Source: Streptomyces huasconensis (GTDB taxonomy: Bacteria; Actinomycetota; Actinomycetes; Streptomycetales; Streptomycetaceae). Taken from it: DNA of 47,340 nt. Shown here piece by piece: positions 1 to 9,675 of this stretch (the stretch's first letter is position 1; every line of letters starts with the position of its first letter). A program made the translations under genes and the position numbers. The notes under the pieces were generated by a model. That model was not told the origin of the DNA. It ran no database searches and saw nothing but the letters and a program-made list of their open reading frames with translations. Where the stretch lies: contig RBWT01000045.1 in assembly GCA_004010275.1 (NCBI GenBank), positions 1-47,340 of the forward strand, written 5' to 3'.

Positions 1-45
1 ACCACCCCGCTCCCTCCCCCCGGCGCGACCCGTCCCCGTAGGCAC

Positions 46-61
46 GGAGGGGAATCCCTCC
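46..61. terminator. short inverted repeat before first gene
   Basis: GGAGGG and CCCTCC are separated by GAAT, giving a 6-bp stem with a 4-nt loop. It lies just upstream of the first gene and may close an upstream transcript or act as an operator. No U-tract is visible, so the role is uncertain. Confidence 0.25.
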
Positions 62-108
62 CACCGGGGCACCATTGCCGTATCCGCTCACCTCGCCGAG
101 GAGGGACC

Positions 109-799
109 GTGTCACCTCTGCCGCGTCCGCGTCCACGAGCAGCCGGGCCGGCGTCCCGCGACGCCGTGCGCCACCCCGTCTTCGCCCGCTTCTACGCACG
201 TCAGAGCGTGGCCGAGCGAGCCTCTGCTCGCCGGGCACCGCAAGGAACTCCTCGCCGGGCTCTCCGGCCGGGTGATCGAGGTCGGCGCGGGCAACGGGCT
301 GAACTTCGCGCACTATCCGGGAGCTGTCAGCGAAGTCGTGGCGATCGAACCGGAGCGCCTCCTGCGGAAGCTGGCCCGGTCCGCCGCCCTGCGCGCGGAG
401 GTTCCCGTCGACGTGGTGCCGGGCGCCGCCGAGGCGCTGCCCGTCAAGAGCGAGGCGTTCGACGCGGCCGTCGCCTCGCTCGTGCTGTGCAGCGTGCGCG
501 ATGTGCCGCGGGCGCTGGGCGAGCTGCGCAGGGTCCTGCGGCCCGGCGGCGAGCTGCGCTTCTTCGAGCACGGCCGGGCCCCGGGCACCCTGATGGCGGC
601 CACGCAGCGCGTACTGGACCGCACGGTGTGGCCCCCGCTGTTCGGTGGCTGCCACGTCGCGCGGGACACGCTGGGCGCGCTGCGCGAGGCGGGCTTCGAA
701 CTCGGCGCGTACCGCCGGGTCCTGGTGCCCGCGAAGGGGCCGCGGCTGCCCACCTCGTACTGCGTGATCGGTACGGCACGTCTCCCGGGCGCCCCGTGA
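109..799 (+). CDS. class I SAM-dependent methyltransferase (frameshifted)
   Basis: Small Methyltransf_11-type enzyme that transfers a methyl group from S-adenosylmethionine to an unidentified substrate in the cytoplasm. The start is GTG at 109, behind GAGGAGGGA. The first frame gives HPVFARFYAR; the rest is read from a second frame, with the SAM-binding motif I (VIEVGAGNGLNF), an acidic motif after strand 2 (VVAIEPE) and the post-I region FDAAVASLVLCSV. The C-terminal part (LRPGGELRFFEHGRAP) is typical of the family. The frame changes near 217, where GAGCGAGCC would read through if it were GAGCGCGAGCC, that is, one CG unit lost. About 230 residues, normal for the family. The substrate cannot be inferred from the neighbours. 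Confidence 0.8.
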
Positions 800-823
800 C
801 GCCCGGGAGGCGTGGGTCTGTCG

Positions 824-1188
824 TCAGATCGCCTGGGTCAGGTTGACGGCGTTGCCGTCGGGGTCCTTGATGTGGGCGACGCGCTGTCCCCACGGCATGT
901 CGTTCGGCTCGCCCGGCGCCGTGCCGCCCAGCGGCTCGACGCGGCGCAGCACGTCGTCGACGGCGCATCCACCTCGATGCTCAGGAGCACCCGTCCCGGC
1001 GTGCCGGTCTCGACGTCGGTGTTCGCGACGATGCCGAGCCCCGCGTCCCCGATCCGCAGCTCCACGAAGAAGACCGCACCGTCCTCCGGATAGCGCTCCA
1101 CCTGCTCGGGCGCCGAGCAGATCGCGGTAGAGGCGTGGAGGCGGTCGACATCGGGGGTGACGAGGATCGGCTGGACGGCGGCGGGCAT
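824..1188 (-). CDS. VOC (glyoxalase/bleomycin-resistance fold) family protein (frameshifted)
   Basis: Single-domain vicinal-oxygen-chelate protein of about 120 residues. ATG at 1188 follows GGAGATCCC. The N-terminal half reads VQPILVTPDVDRLHAS and VFFVELRIGDAGLGI. After a frame change near 967-975 the second half is restored with WGQRVAHIKDPDGNAVNL and ends QAI at TGA 824-826. This last motif is the usual end of the second beta-alpha-beta-beta-beta unit. The slip is explained if GATGCGCC was GATGCGGCC. VOC proteins range from metalloenzymes to drug-binding proteins and nothing here fixes the role. It stands alone, convergent with the methyltransferase. Confidence 0.75.
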
Positions 1189-1316
1189 GGGATCTCCTTC
1201 GGCTGCCGGCGGCGGGGCGGTCCGGGCTCCGGCGCGCGCCCCGGCCGGGGGTTGCTGGTCACCTCTGATGACCGGCCCCGGGCCCGGAACTCATCGCCCG
1301 GCGCCCGCGCGGCGGC

Positions 1317-1687
1317 TCACAGGCTCCACCGCGCAGCTGCTCGGCGACGGCGTGGACGCTCGCGCCGCCCTCCTTCACCAGGCGGGCGAGGTCACGCACC
1401 TGTTCGGGCGAGGTGACCACCTTCATGCCGCTGGAGACGAGATAGGCGTACGCGACGGAGGAGGCGAAGAGCGCGTTGGAGCGTTCCAGGGCGGGGAGGT
1501 GGAGCAGCAGTTGGAGGAGCGCCGCGGCCCGGTCGTGCGGGGTTTCGTAGACGGGCATGCCGAATATCTCCGCCTCGTGCCGGCTGATGGCGGCGACGAG
1601 CGCTCCCCAGTCGGTGACCTGGGGGTCTCCGGGCGTCTTGTGTTCGGCGATCATCAGGAGCCAGGCAAGATCGATTCTGAGGTTCAA
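1317..1687 (-). CDS. Fic/Doc-family toxin of a toxin-antitoxin pair
   Basis: Actinobacterial 'Fic family toxin component' type protein of about 123 residues. Fic/Doc toxins modify targets such as EF-Tu or topoisomerases, but this subgroup lacks the canonical HPFxxGNGR loop: the matching stretch is HLPALERSNALFAS, so catalysis cannot be assumed. The start is TTG at 1687, four bases after the antitoxin stop at 1692. The uninterrupted frame runs to 1259, but one missing base near 1328 would restore the ending LRGWSL with TGA at 1317, which I recall from relatives; I therefore place the end there. It is transcribed with the upstream antitoxin gene from the promoter at 1998-2026. Function is inferred from gene order and family resemblance. 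Confidence 0.7.
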
Positions 1688-1691
1688 CGGC

Positions 1692-1991
1692 TCAACGACG
1701 ACCTTGACCGAGCGGGCGCGCGCTCTCGTACGGCGCGCGTACAGGAGGGGCTGTCTCGCGGACCGGGCGGGTGCCCTCGCGCTCCGTCCCGAACTCCTCG
1801 GCGAACACGGACTCGTACTGCTTCATGAAGTCGGCGGCCGCTTCGACGAACGTGTGGCCGACCTCGCCGACGTCCTGTTTCACGAGTTCCTCGATGTAGC
1901 GGTTGACGCTCACGCCTCGTGCCAGAGCGCGTTCCCGCGCGGCCCGGGCGGTGTCCTCGTCCACGCGCACGTTCAGCTGAGTCTTCGCCAT
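1692..1991 (-). CDS. ribbon-helix-helix antitoxin
   Basis: Ninety-nine residues. The N-terminus has the basic strand KTQLNVRVDEDTARAA followed by two helices (RALARGVSVNRYIEELVKQ), a typical ribbon-helix-helix DNA-binding domain of MetJ/Arc type. The remaining acidic, disordered-looking tail would be the toxin-binding part. It precedes the Fic-type toxin gene, the usual antitoxin-first order. ATG at 1991 lies directly against GAAGGA, a spacing too short for a standard ribosome binding site, and only 6 nt after a -10 hexamer, so the mRNA is probably leaderless. RHH antitoxins normally repress their own operon through a palindrome in the promoter, and one is present here. Confidence 0.8.
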   Translation of the reverse strand: MAKTQLNVRVDEDTARAARERALARGVSVNRYIEELVKQDVGEVGHTFVEAAADFMKQYESVFAEEFGTEREGTRPVRETAPPVRAPYESARPLGQGRR

Positions 1992-1997
1992 TCCTTC

Positions 1998-2026
1998 AAG
2001 CTAGCGTCGGTGTGCTAGCACGACAA
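1998..2026 (-). promoter_or_regulatory. toxin-antitoxin promoter with palindromic operator
   Basis: On the minus strand a -35 TTGTCG (2021-2026) and a -10 TAGCTT (1998-2003) are separated by exactly 17 nt, and the antitoxin ATG follows the -10 by 6 nt. The spacer holds the perfect palindrome GTGCTAGCAC (2012-2021), and GCTAGC occurs twice 14 bp apart (2000-2005, 2014-2019). This fits autorepression by the RHH antitoxin. Confidence 0.7.
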
Positions 2027-2155
2027 GGGTGCCGGGAGCGTGCCCCTTACATACGTCTGCGGCCCCGACCTCAGGGGGGTACCGCGGGTTCGGCCCGTCC
2101 CACTACTCTCGCCGGGATTAAGGGAGTTGGAACGGCCACAACCCAGGAGGCGGCC

Positions 2156-3031
2156 TTGCCCATACCTGATTCGGCACCGTTCACCGGCCGTTCCGGGGAC
2201 GCCGGGACCGCCGCGCGCGCCCGCGGCCTGACGAAGGCGTACGGCTCGGGCGAGACGACCGTGCTCGCCCTCGACTCGGTCGACGTGGACATCGCGCGCG
2301 GGCGTTTCACGGCCGTCATGGGCCCTTCCGGGTCGGGGAAGTCCACGCTGATGCACTGTCTGGCCGGGCTGGACAACGTCTCGGCGGGGCAGGTGTGGCT
2401 CGGCGACACGGAGATCACGGGCCTCAAGGAGCGGGAGCTGACCCAGCTGCGGCGCGACCGCGTCGGGTTCATGTTCCAGTCCTTCAACCTCATCCCCACG
2501 CTCAGCGCGCTGGAGAACATGACGCTCCCGATGGACATCGCGGGCCGGAAGCCGGACCAGGCGTGGCTGGAACACGTCATCGACACGCTGGGGCTGCGGG
2601 ACCGGCTGAAGCACCGCCCCGCACAGCTCTCCGGCGGGCAGCAGCAGCGGGTGGCGTGCGCGCGGGCGCTGGCGGCGAAGCCCGAACTGATCTTCGCCGA
2701 CGAGCCGACGGGCAACCTCGACTCGCGGGCCGGTCTGGAGGTGCTCGGCTTTCTGCGGGACGCCGTCGACCAGCTCGGGCAGACCGTCGTGATGGTGACC
2801 CACGATCCCGGCGCCGCCGCCCACTCGGACCTCGTCCTCTTCCTCGGCGACGGCCGGATCGTGGACGACCTGGAGCGTCCGACGGCCGACGCGGTGCTCG
2901 AACGGATGAAGCGGTTCGACACGATGCACGCGACGGCGCCGCCGGACACATCCGGCGGCCACGGCGCCGCATCGCCCTCCGACGGCCCGTACGGGGCGGC
3001 GCCCTCCGACGGCCCGCACGGGCAGAGCTGA
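2156..3031 (+). CDS. ABC transporter ATP-binding protein (MacB/LolD type)
   Basis: ATPase subunit of a type VII ABC exporter or mechanotransmission complex. The start is TTG at 2156, five bases after AGGAGG; an upstream open frame has no better start. Walker A is GPSGSGKST, the Q-loop is FMFQSFNLIP, the signature is LSGGQQQR, Walker B is LIFADEPTGN, and the H-loop is VMVTHDP. NLDSRAGLEVL after Walker B is typical of the LolD/MacB branch. About 291 residues, with a C-terminal tail containing a repeated SDGPxG segment (near residues 272-290) absent from most relatives. The FtsX-type permease gene starts 16 nt downstream, so the two form an operon. Substrates may be peptides, lipids or antibiotics; none is indicated. 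Confidence 0.92.
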   Translation: MPIPDSAPFTGRSGDAGTAARARGLTKAYGSGETTVLALDSVDVDIARGRFTAVMGPSGSGKSTLMHCLAGLDNVSAGQVWLGDTEITGLKERELTQLRRDRVGFMFQSFNLIPTLSALENMTLPMDIAGRKPDQAWLEHVIDTLGLRDRLKHRPAQLSGGQQQRVACARALAAKPELIFADEPTGNLDSRAGLEVLGFLRDAVDQLGQTVVMVTHDPGAAAHSDLVLFLGDGRIVDDLERPTADAVLERMKRFDTMHATAPPDTSGGHGAASPSDGPYGAAPSDGPHGQS

Positions 3032-3047
3032 GCCGGGGGGCCGCGCG

Positions 3048-5617
3048 GTGCTGAAGGCGACGCTCAGGAGTTTCCTCGCGCACAAGGGCCGGCTCGTGCT
3101 CTCCGCCCTTGCCATCATCCTCTCGGTCGCGTTCGTCGCGGGCAGTCTGATCTTCTCGGACACGGTGACGCGCACGTCGACCGGTTGTTCGCCTCCACCT
3201 CGGCCGACGTGACGGTCGGGCCGAAGGAGGACCTCAAGGAGGCGGTGCCCTCCGGGCGCACGGCGACCGTGCCCGCGAGCCTGCGGGAGCGGGTCGCGAA
3301 GGTCGAGGGCGTCGCGGACGCCCATGTCGACGCGTCCGTCGACAACATCACCGTCGTCGACGGCGACAACGAACCCGTCGGCTCGACGACCGGCGCGCCG
3401 ACCGTCGCGACCAACTGGTACCCCACCGACCGCAGCCCCGTGGAGCTGACCTCGGGCCACGCGCTCGCGCGGCGACGGGCCAGGCGATGCTGGACGCGGA
3501 CACGGCCGACAGGAAGGACGTCGGACTCGGCGACACCCTGACGGTTTTCGCCCGCCCCGGCTCGTTCAAGGTGAAGATCGACGGCATCGCCACGTTCACC
3601 GCCACCCGACCCGGCGCGCCCTCGTCTTCCTCGACACCCCGACCGCGCAGCGGAAGCTGCTCGGCGCCCCGGACGCGGCGACGAGCATCTCCGTGACCGC
3701 CGCCCAGGGCGTCGACGACGACACGCTCAAGCGCCGCGTCGCCGCCGAGGTCGGCGCGGGCTACGAACTGGAGACCGCCGACGAGCAGGCCGAGTCCGCC
3801 GCCGCCTCGCTCGGCGGCTTCCTGGACGTCATCAAGTACGTGATGCTCGGCTTCGCCGGGGTCGCCGTGCTCGTGGGCATCTTCCTGATCGTCAACACCT
3901 TCTCGATGCTCATCGCCCAGCGCACCCGTGAACTGGGCCTGCTGCGCGCGCTCGGCGCCGACCGGGGCCAGGTGCGCCGCTCCGTGCTCTTCGAGGCGCT
4001 GCTGCTCGGCCTGATCGAGCTCGACGCTGGGGCTGGCGGCCGGCATCGGGCTGGCCCTCGGCCTCATCGAGCTGATGGGCGCGCTCGGGATGAACCTGAA
4101 GTCCACGGAGATGGTCCTCAAGTGGGTGACCCCCGTGGCGGCGTACGTCGTCGGGGTCGGCGTCACGTTCGTCGCGGCGTACCTCCCGGCGCGCCGGGCC
4201 GCACAGGTCTCGCCGATGGCGGCGCTCACGGACGCCGAGATCGCGGGGGTGGGGCGGCCGCTGAAAAGGCGGGCCGTGGCGGGTTCCGTCGTCGCGGTGG
4301 CCGGGGCGGCGGCCCTGGTGGCCTGCGCGGTCGCCGACGAGCAGTCCTCGGCGGCGTCGTTCCTCGGGCTCGGCATCGTCCTGACCCTCGTCGCCACGGT
4401 CATCGCGGGGCCGCTGCTGGTGCGCCCGGTGATCCGGGTGCTCGGCGGGGCGTTCCCCGCGGTCTTCGGTCCGGTCGGCCGCATGAGCCAGCGCAACGCC
4501 CTGCGCAACCCGCGCCGCACGGGGGCCACGGCGGCCGCCCTGATGGTGGGGCTCGCACTGGTCGGCGGCCTGTCGGTGGCGAGCGCGTCCATGACCGAGT
4601 CGTTCGACCGGCAGATCGACGCGACGCTCGGCGCCGACTTCGTCGTACAGAACGCCGGCTTCATGCCCTTCTCACCGGAGATCACGGAGAAGATCGAGGA
4701 CACCGGAGGCGTGGGCCTCGTCGTGCGCCAGCGCTTCAGCCCCATCGAGCTGGCGCTACACCGACGGCGAGAAGGCCGAGTCGACGGCGGCGGGTTACGA
4801 CCCGCGCTCTCGACGACGTCGCCGACATCACGTACGCCGAGGGGAGTTCGCGAGCCGCCCTCGCGCCCGGCCGCATCGGCATGGACAAGGACTTCGCGCG
4901 CGAGCACGGGGTGCGGGTCGGCGACGCGCTGGCGGTGACGTTCCCCGGCGGGCGGGAGACGAAGCTGACGGTGGGGGCGCTCACCGATCAGGACGCGCCC
5001 GAGGGGTTCGGCGTCGAGGGCGGGCTCTTCCTCGGGCTGGCGACGGTCGAGAAGTACGTGCCGGACGGGCAGGACTCGGCCGTGTACGTCAACGCGGCCT
5101 CCGGCACCGACGCGGAGACGCTGCGCGAGCGGCTGGAGAAGACCCTCGATCCGTATCCGCAGGTCCAGGTGCGCGACCAGGCCGACTACAAGGAGCTGAT
5201 ACGGCAGCAGATCGCCGTGATGCTCTACCTCGTCTACGCGCTGCTCGGCCTCGCGATCGTCATCGCCGTGCTGGGTGTCGTCAACACCCTCGCCCTGTCG
5301 GTGGTGGAGCGCACCCGCGAGATCGGGCTGCTGCGCGCCATCGGGCTCGGGCGGCGTCAGCTGCGCCGGATGATCCGCCTGGAGTCGGTGGTGATCGCGG
5401 TGTTCGGGGCGCGCTGCTCGGCCTCGCGCTCGGCCTGGTCTGGGGCGTCGCCGTGCAGCAGGTGCTGGCGCTCCAGGGCATGAAGGAGCTGGCCTTCCCC
5501 TGGACGACGATCATCGCCGTGGTGATCGGCTCGGTGGTCGTGGGCCTCGCCGCGGCGCTGCTGCCCGCTCTGCGCGCCTCCCGCATGAATGTGCTGGCGG
5601 CGATCGCGCACGAATGA
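3048..5617 (+). CDS. FtsX-like ABC permease, duplicated MacB-type (several frameshifts)
   Basis: Membrane partner of the preceding ATPase. GTG at 3048 begins MLKATLRSFLAHKGRL, then TM1 (LVLSALAIILSVAFVAG) and a large extracytoplasmic domain. The first FtsX unit contains FTMLIAQRT-like FSMLIAQRTRELGLLRALG; the second has LALSVVERTREIGLLRAIG and ends MNVLAAIAHE. That gives about 850 residues with two FtsX domains, the usual actinobacterial layout. The frame changes near 3172, 3470, 3608, 4014, 4752, 4807 and 5410, and the protein continues sensibly after each. Four of these (4014, 4752, 4807 and possibly others) are consistent with CGCG or GCGC shortened by one unit; 5410 fits loss of one G from a G5 run. 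I read the gene as intact with sequence errors. Confidence 0.85.
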
Positions 5618-5666
5618 TGGACTGAGAGGCGCCGTCAGCCAATCGGTATACGTGTGGGGGGAGTTC

Positions 5667-6554
5667 ATGGCCAGGCCGTTCCGTTTCGGCGTCAATATGG
5701 TGGCCCTGTCATCGGGGGACGAATGGCGCAAGAAGTGCCGCCGGGCGGAAGAGCTCGGCTACGACGTGATCCTCGTCCCCGACCATCTCGGCCGTGGGCG
5801 CGCCGTTCCCCGCGGTCGTGGCCGCGGCCGAGGCCACCGAGCGGCCGCGCGTCGGCACGTTCGTGCTGAACGCCGGATTCTGGAACCCCGCGCTGCTCGC
5901 CCGCGAGGTGGCCACGGTGGACGCGTTGACCGGGGGCCGCCTCGAACTGGGCCTGGGGACGGGCTATGTGAAGGCGGAGCATGACGCCGCCGGACTGCCG
6001 TGGGGTGCGCCCGGCGAGCGGGTGGACCATTTGCGGCGCACCGTCGAGGAGTTGGGGCGCTGCTCGGCGCCGAGGAGCACCAGCCGCAGCCGGTCCAGAA
6101 GCCCTGGCCCCCGCTCCTGATCGGCGGCAACGGCGACCGGATGCTGAGGCTCACCGCCGAGCACGCCGACATCGCGGCGTTCACCGGGGCCAAGGCGGTT
6201 CCCGGCGACACCGGCAAGATGCTGCACCTCACGCCCGAGGAACTGGACGAGCGGGTCGCCGCCTACCGGCGGTTCGCCGCGGGCCGCTCCGAGCCGGCCG
6301 AGCTGAACCTGCTGATCCAGCTGGTCGAGGTGACGAACGACCGCAGGGCGGCGATCCGGCCGGTCCTGGAGTACATCCCGCACCTCACCGAGGACGCCGC
6401 GCTCGCCCTGCCGCTCCTGCTGGTCGGCACGGTCCGGCAGATCGCCGAGCAGCTGCGCGCCCAGCGGGAGCGGTACGGCTTCTCGTACATCACCGTCCTG
6501 GAGCCGTACGCCGAGGCGTTCGGCCCGGTCATCGAGGAGCTGAGCGGCAGCTGA
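5667..6554 (+). CDS. LLM-class F420-dependent oxidoreductase, MSMEG_2516-like (frameshifted)
   Basis: Luciferase-like TIM-barrel oxidoreductase that uses coenzyme F420 for hydride transfer. ATG at 5667 follows GGGGGAG. Order: MARPFRFGVNM, AEELGYDVILVPDHLG, then after a slip near 5792 VGAPFPAVVAAAEATERPRVGT, GGRLELGLGTGYV, and after a second slip near 6060 GAEEHQPQPVQKPWPPLLIGG, ending at the TGA before 6555. RPFRFGV at the start and the PPLLIGGNG motif match TIGR03621-type proteins. The first slip fits CGCGTG read as CGTG; the second fits loss of one G. About 295 residues, normal length. F420 use is family inference; the substrate is unknown. Confidence 0.85.
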
Positions 6555-6624
6555 CGGGTGCCCCGGCCCGTCCACATCCTGAAAACCCCGGCGGCGCACC
6601 CCCGGACGGTGATGGGATGGACCC

Positions 6625-7049
6625 ATGGATGATCTTCGGATACGGGCCGCGGGGCCCGAGGACCTGGACGCGGTGCTCGCCTTCTGGAAGGTGGCCGCCG
6701 AGGGCACGAGCATCAGCGACGACAGGTCGGGGGTGGAGCGGCTGGTCGTCCGCGACCCCGAGGCGCTGATCGTCGCCGAGCGCGGCGGTGAGCTGGTCGG
6801 CACGGTGATCGCCGGCTTCGACGGCTGGCGCTGCCACCTCTACCGCCTCGCCGTCCACCCGGACCACCGCCGCCAGGGCGTGGGGGCGGCGCTGCTGGCC
6901 GCCGCGGAGGAGCGTTTCGTACGCTCGGGGGGCGGCGCGGCGACAGCCAGGTCCTGGACCGCAACGAACTGGCCCACCACGCCTGGCGCGCGGCGGGCTA
7001 CGCCCCCGAGCCGCAGTGGAGCCGGTGGGTGAAACCCCTCATGGACTGA
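6625..7049 (+). CDS. GNAT family N-acetyltransferase (frameshifted)
   Basis: Acetyl-CoA-dependent N-acetyltransferase of about 141 residues. ATG at 6625 opens MDDLRIRAAGPEDLDAVLAF. The acetyl-CoA binding motif A is clear: LYRLAVHPDHRRQGVGAALL. After a one-base slip near 6935 the end is restored as DSQVLDRNELAHHAWRAAGY, followed by a short tail ending PLMD at TGA 7047-7049. NELAHHAWRAAGY is the common motif B end of this family. Substrate unknown; the gene stands alone between two unrelated transcription units. Confidence 0.85.
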
Positions 7050-7222
7050 GCCCGGCCGTGCGTCCGACGGGGGTTCGAGAGTGGTTTTGCTGGTCCTTTA
7101 CCATGGACGCACCACTCGTATCCGACTGAAAGGTGTGAGCGTCCGCCCATGGGCGAGCCTCCTAGTACCCGACATCGCGCATTCCTCCGGCCTCTGCACG
7201 ATCATGGGACGGAGGTGACCCG

Positions 7223-8552
7223 ATGACCGAAGTGCTCCTGCTCCTCGCGGCGGTGCTGCTCTGCGTGGCCTGCGGTGTCTTCGTCGCGGCGGAGTTCTCT
7301 CTCACGACGGTCGAGCGCAGTGAGCTGGAGCGGGCGGCGGAACGCGGCGAGCGCGGCGCCGCCGGCGCCCTCAAGGCCGTCAAGAACCTCACCTTCCAGC
7401 TCTCCGGCGCCCAGCTCGGCATCACCGTCACCAACCTGGTGGTCGGCATGCTCTCCGAGCCGTCCATCGCCAAGCTGATCTCGGGCCCGCTGCGCGACCT
7501 GGGCCTGCCCCGCTCGGCGGCGTCCTCGGTGGCCCTGGTCATCGGCACGGCGCTCTCGACGGTCTTCCTGATGGTCATCGGCGAGCTGGTCCCCAAGAAC
7601 TGGGCGATCTCCTCCCCGCTCGCCATCGCCAAGCGGGTGGCGACGCCGCAGCGCCTGTTCAGCGCCGCGTTCCGGCCGTTCATCGCCCATCTGAACAACA
7701 CCGCGAACCGTTCCGTACGCCGCTTCGGCCTGGAGCCCGCCGAGGAGCTGGCCTCCGCGCGCGGCCCCAAGGAGCTGATCGCGCTGGCCCGGCACTCCGC
7801 GCGGGAGGGCGCGCTGGAGGCGGACACCGCCGAGCTGTTCGTCCGCACGCTGAACCTCGCCGACCTCAGCGCGGAGACGTGATGACGCCGCGCGTCCAGG
7901 TCATGGCCCTCGAAGCGCACGCCACCTGCGAGGACGTCGCGAACGCCACGCGGGCGACCGGCCTGTCCCGCTTCCCCGTCTACCGCGGCAACCTCGACAC
8001 GGTCGCCGCGTCGCCCACATCAAGGACGTGCTCGCCGTGCCCGCCGAGCGCAGGCCGCGGGTGTCCGTCGCCGAGCTGATGCGCGAGCCCCTGCTCGTAC
8101 CGGAGTCGCTGACCGTCGACCGCCTGCTGGACCGGCTCTCCGGCAAGCGCACGATGGCCGTGGTCATCGACGAGTACGGCGGCACCGCCGGGGTCGCCAC
8201 CCTGGAGGACATCGTCGAGGAGGTCGTCGGCGAGGTGCGCGACGAGCACGACCCGCACGAGACCCCCGACATCGCCCTGGCCGGTGCGGACGACCACGGC
8301 AGGACGCTCTACTCCGCCGACCGCGCCGCGCGCACCGACCAGCTCGCGCGGGTCGGCCTGCGGGCCCCCGACGGGCCTTACGAGACGCTCGCGGGACTCG
8401 TGGCGACCGAGCTGGGCCGCATTCCGGCCGTCGGCGACAGCGTCGAGGTCGGCGGCTGGCGGCTCGACGTCACGGACGCCGCGGGGCGCCGCGCCGCGCG
8501 CGTACTGCTGCACGCCCCGCTGACCGAGGACGAGGCGGAGGACGCCCGATGA
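7223..8552 (+). CDS. CNNM/CorC-type (hemolysin family) DUF21-CBS membrane protein (frameshifted)
   Basis: Integral membrane protein of the DUF21-CBS pair-CorC_HlyC type, a family linked to magnesium or cobalt efflux. ATG at 7223 follows GGAGGTGACCCG. The DUF21 part has TM helices from residues 1-25 (LLLLAAVLLCVACGVFVAAEFSL begins here), 60-85 and 95-125, with the family motif GELVPKNWA. After a one-base slip near 7880 (GAGACG-GTG expected) come the CBS domains (VMTPRVQVMAL, FPVYRGNLD), a second slip near 8010, then IDEYGGTAGVATLEDIVEE and the C-terminal CorC_HlyC domain. About 443 residues. It overlaps the next paralogue by 4 nt (ATGA), so the two are translated together and may form a heteromer. 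Confidence 0.9.
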
Positions 8553-9562
8553 TCGCCATCCAGTTGCTGATCGGTTTCGCGACCCTCGTGGTCAACGCCT
8601 TCTTCGTGGGCGCCGAGTTCGCCCTCATCTCCGTACGCCGCAGCCAGATAGAACCCCACGCGGAGGAAGGCGACCGCCGCGCCAAGAGCGTGATGTGGGG
8701 CCTGAAGCACGTGTCGGCGCTGCTGGCGGCGGCGCAGCTGGGCATCACGCTGTGCACGCTCGTCCTGGGTGTCGTCGCGGAGCCCGCGATCGCGCATCTC
8801 CTGGAGCCCGTGTTCGACGGGGTGGGGGTGCCCCACGGCTTGGTCCACCCCATTTCGTTCGTCATCGCGCTGGCCCTGGCGACGTACCTGCACATGCTGC
8901 TCGGCGAGATGATCCCCAAGAACATCGCGCTCGCCGAGCCGGTGCGCACCGCGCTGACGCTCGGTCCGCCGCTGGTGGCGCTCGCCCGGGCGCTGCGGCC
9001 GGTGATCTTCGCGATCAACGCGTTCGCCAACGGCCTGCTGAAGCTGTTGCGGGTCGAGGCCAAGGACGAGGTCTCGGCGAGCTTCTCGGACGACGACCTG
9101 GCCCGCATGGTCAGGGACTCGGGCAACGCGGGTCTGATCGACGACCGCGCCCAGGAGCGGCTGCACGACGCGCTGGAACTCGGCCGCCGGCCGGTCAGGG
9201 ACGTCGTCCTGCCGCTGGAGGACGTGGTCTACGCGCGCGTGGGCGTCACCCCGGAGCAGTTGGAGAGCCTCTCGGCGGAGTCCGGGTTCTCCCGCTTCCC
9301 GGTCGTGGACGGCGGCCGTCGCATCGTCGGCTATCTGCACGTCAAGGACGCCCTGGACCGCGCGCCGCGGGATCTGCCGTTCCGGGTCCCGGACATGCGG
9401 AAGATCGCCCAGGTACGCGAGACCACGCCGCTGGACGACGTGCTGACCGCGATGCGGGGCAGCCGTACGCATGTGGCGGCGGTGCTCGGCTCCGACGGCA
9501 GGCTTGCCGGGATGGTCACGATGGAGGACGTGCTGCGAGAGCTGTTCGGCCAGCCCGTGTGA
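8549..9562 (+). CDS. CNNM/CorC-type DUF21-CBS membrane protein, second paralogue
   Basis: Uninterrupted 337-residue partner of the preceding gene. It has DUF21 with three or four TM segments (LIGFATLVVNAFFVGAEFAL, AAQLGITLCTLVLGVVAE, FVIALALATYLHMLLGEM), the motif LGEMIPKNIALAEP, and two CBS motifs ending LAGMVTMEDVLRELFG. Unlike its neighbour it stops after the CBS pair and lacks the C-terminal CorC_HlyC domain. The long/short arrangement is common in actinobacteria and suggests a heterodimer in which only one subunit has the regulatory end. The ATG overlaps the upstream stop. Ion specificity is not shown by the sequence. Confidence 0.92.
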   Translation: MIAIQLLIGFATLVVNAFFVGAEFALISVRRSQIEPHAEEGDRRAKSVMWGLKHVSALLAAAQLGITLCTLVLGVVAEPAIAHLLEPVFDGVGVPHGLVHPISFVIALALATYLHMLLGEMIPKNIALAEPVRTALTLGPPLVALARALRPVIFAINAFANGLLKLLRVEAKDEVSASFSDDDLARMVRDSGNAGLIDDRAQERLHDALELGRRPVRDVVLPLEDVVYARVGVTPEQLESLSAESGFSRFPVVDGGRRIVGYLHVKDALDRAPRDLPFRVPDMRKIAQVRETTPLDDVLTAMRGSRTHVAAVLGSDGRLAGMVTMEDVLRELFGQPV

Positions 9563-9607
9563 CCGGGGGTGGCGGTTCGCGTCCTTCGGTGGCGCGGCTT
9601 CCGTACG

Positions 9608-9652
9608 GGGCGCGGCCGCCCGGGGGTCCCACCCTCACGGACGGCCGCGCCC
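9608..9652 (+). terminator. hairpin after the CNNM pair
   Basis: GGGCGCGGCCG (9608-9618) pairs perfectly with CGGCCGCGCCC (9642-9652) around a 23-nt loop. It stands between the end of the CNNM operon and the SGNH hydrolase start. There is no U-tract, which is usual for Streptomyces terminators. Confidence 0.5.
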
Positions 9653-9675
9653 GGCGCGTTACCATCGCTTTCGCC

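Noticed and set aside
2015..3460. Long antisense open frames opposite the ABC and other genes
   Set aside because: High G+C content opens antisense frames; composition is Arg/Gly/Pro-rich with no domain and the sense frame has clear motifs.
3048..5617. True pseudogenisation of the ABC permease
   Set aside because: All motifs persist in order and every break fits the same small-indel pattern seen in essential genes such as lysA.
7100..7222. M-box or other magnesium riboswitch before the CNNM operon
   Set aside because: The leader has a CGCCCATGGGCG palindrome (7144-7155) but none of the conserved M-box sequence or stem order; too short.
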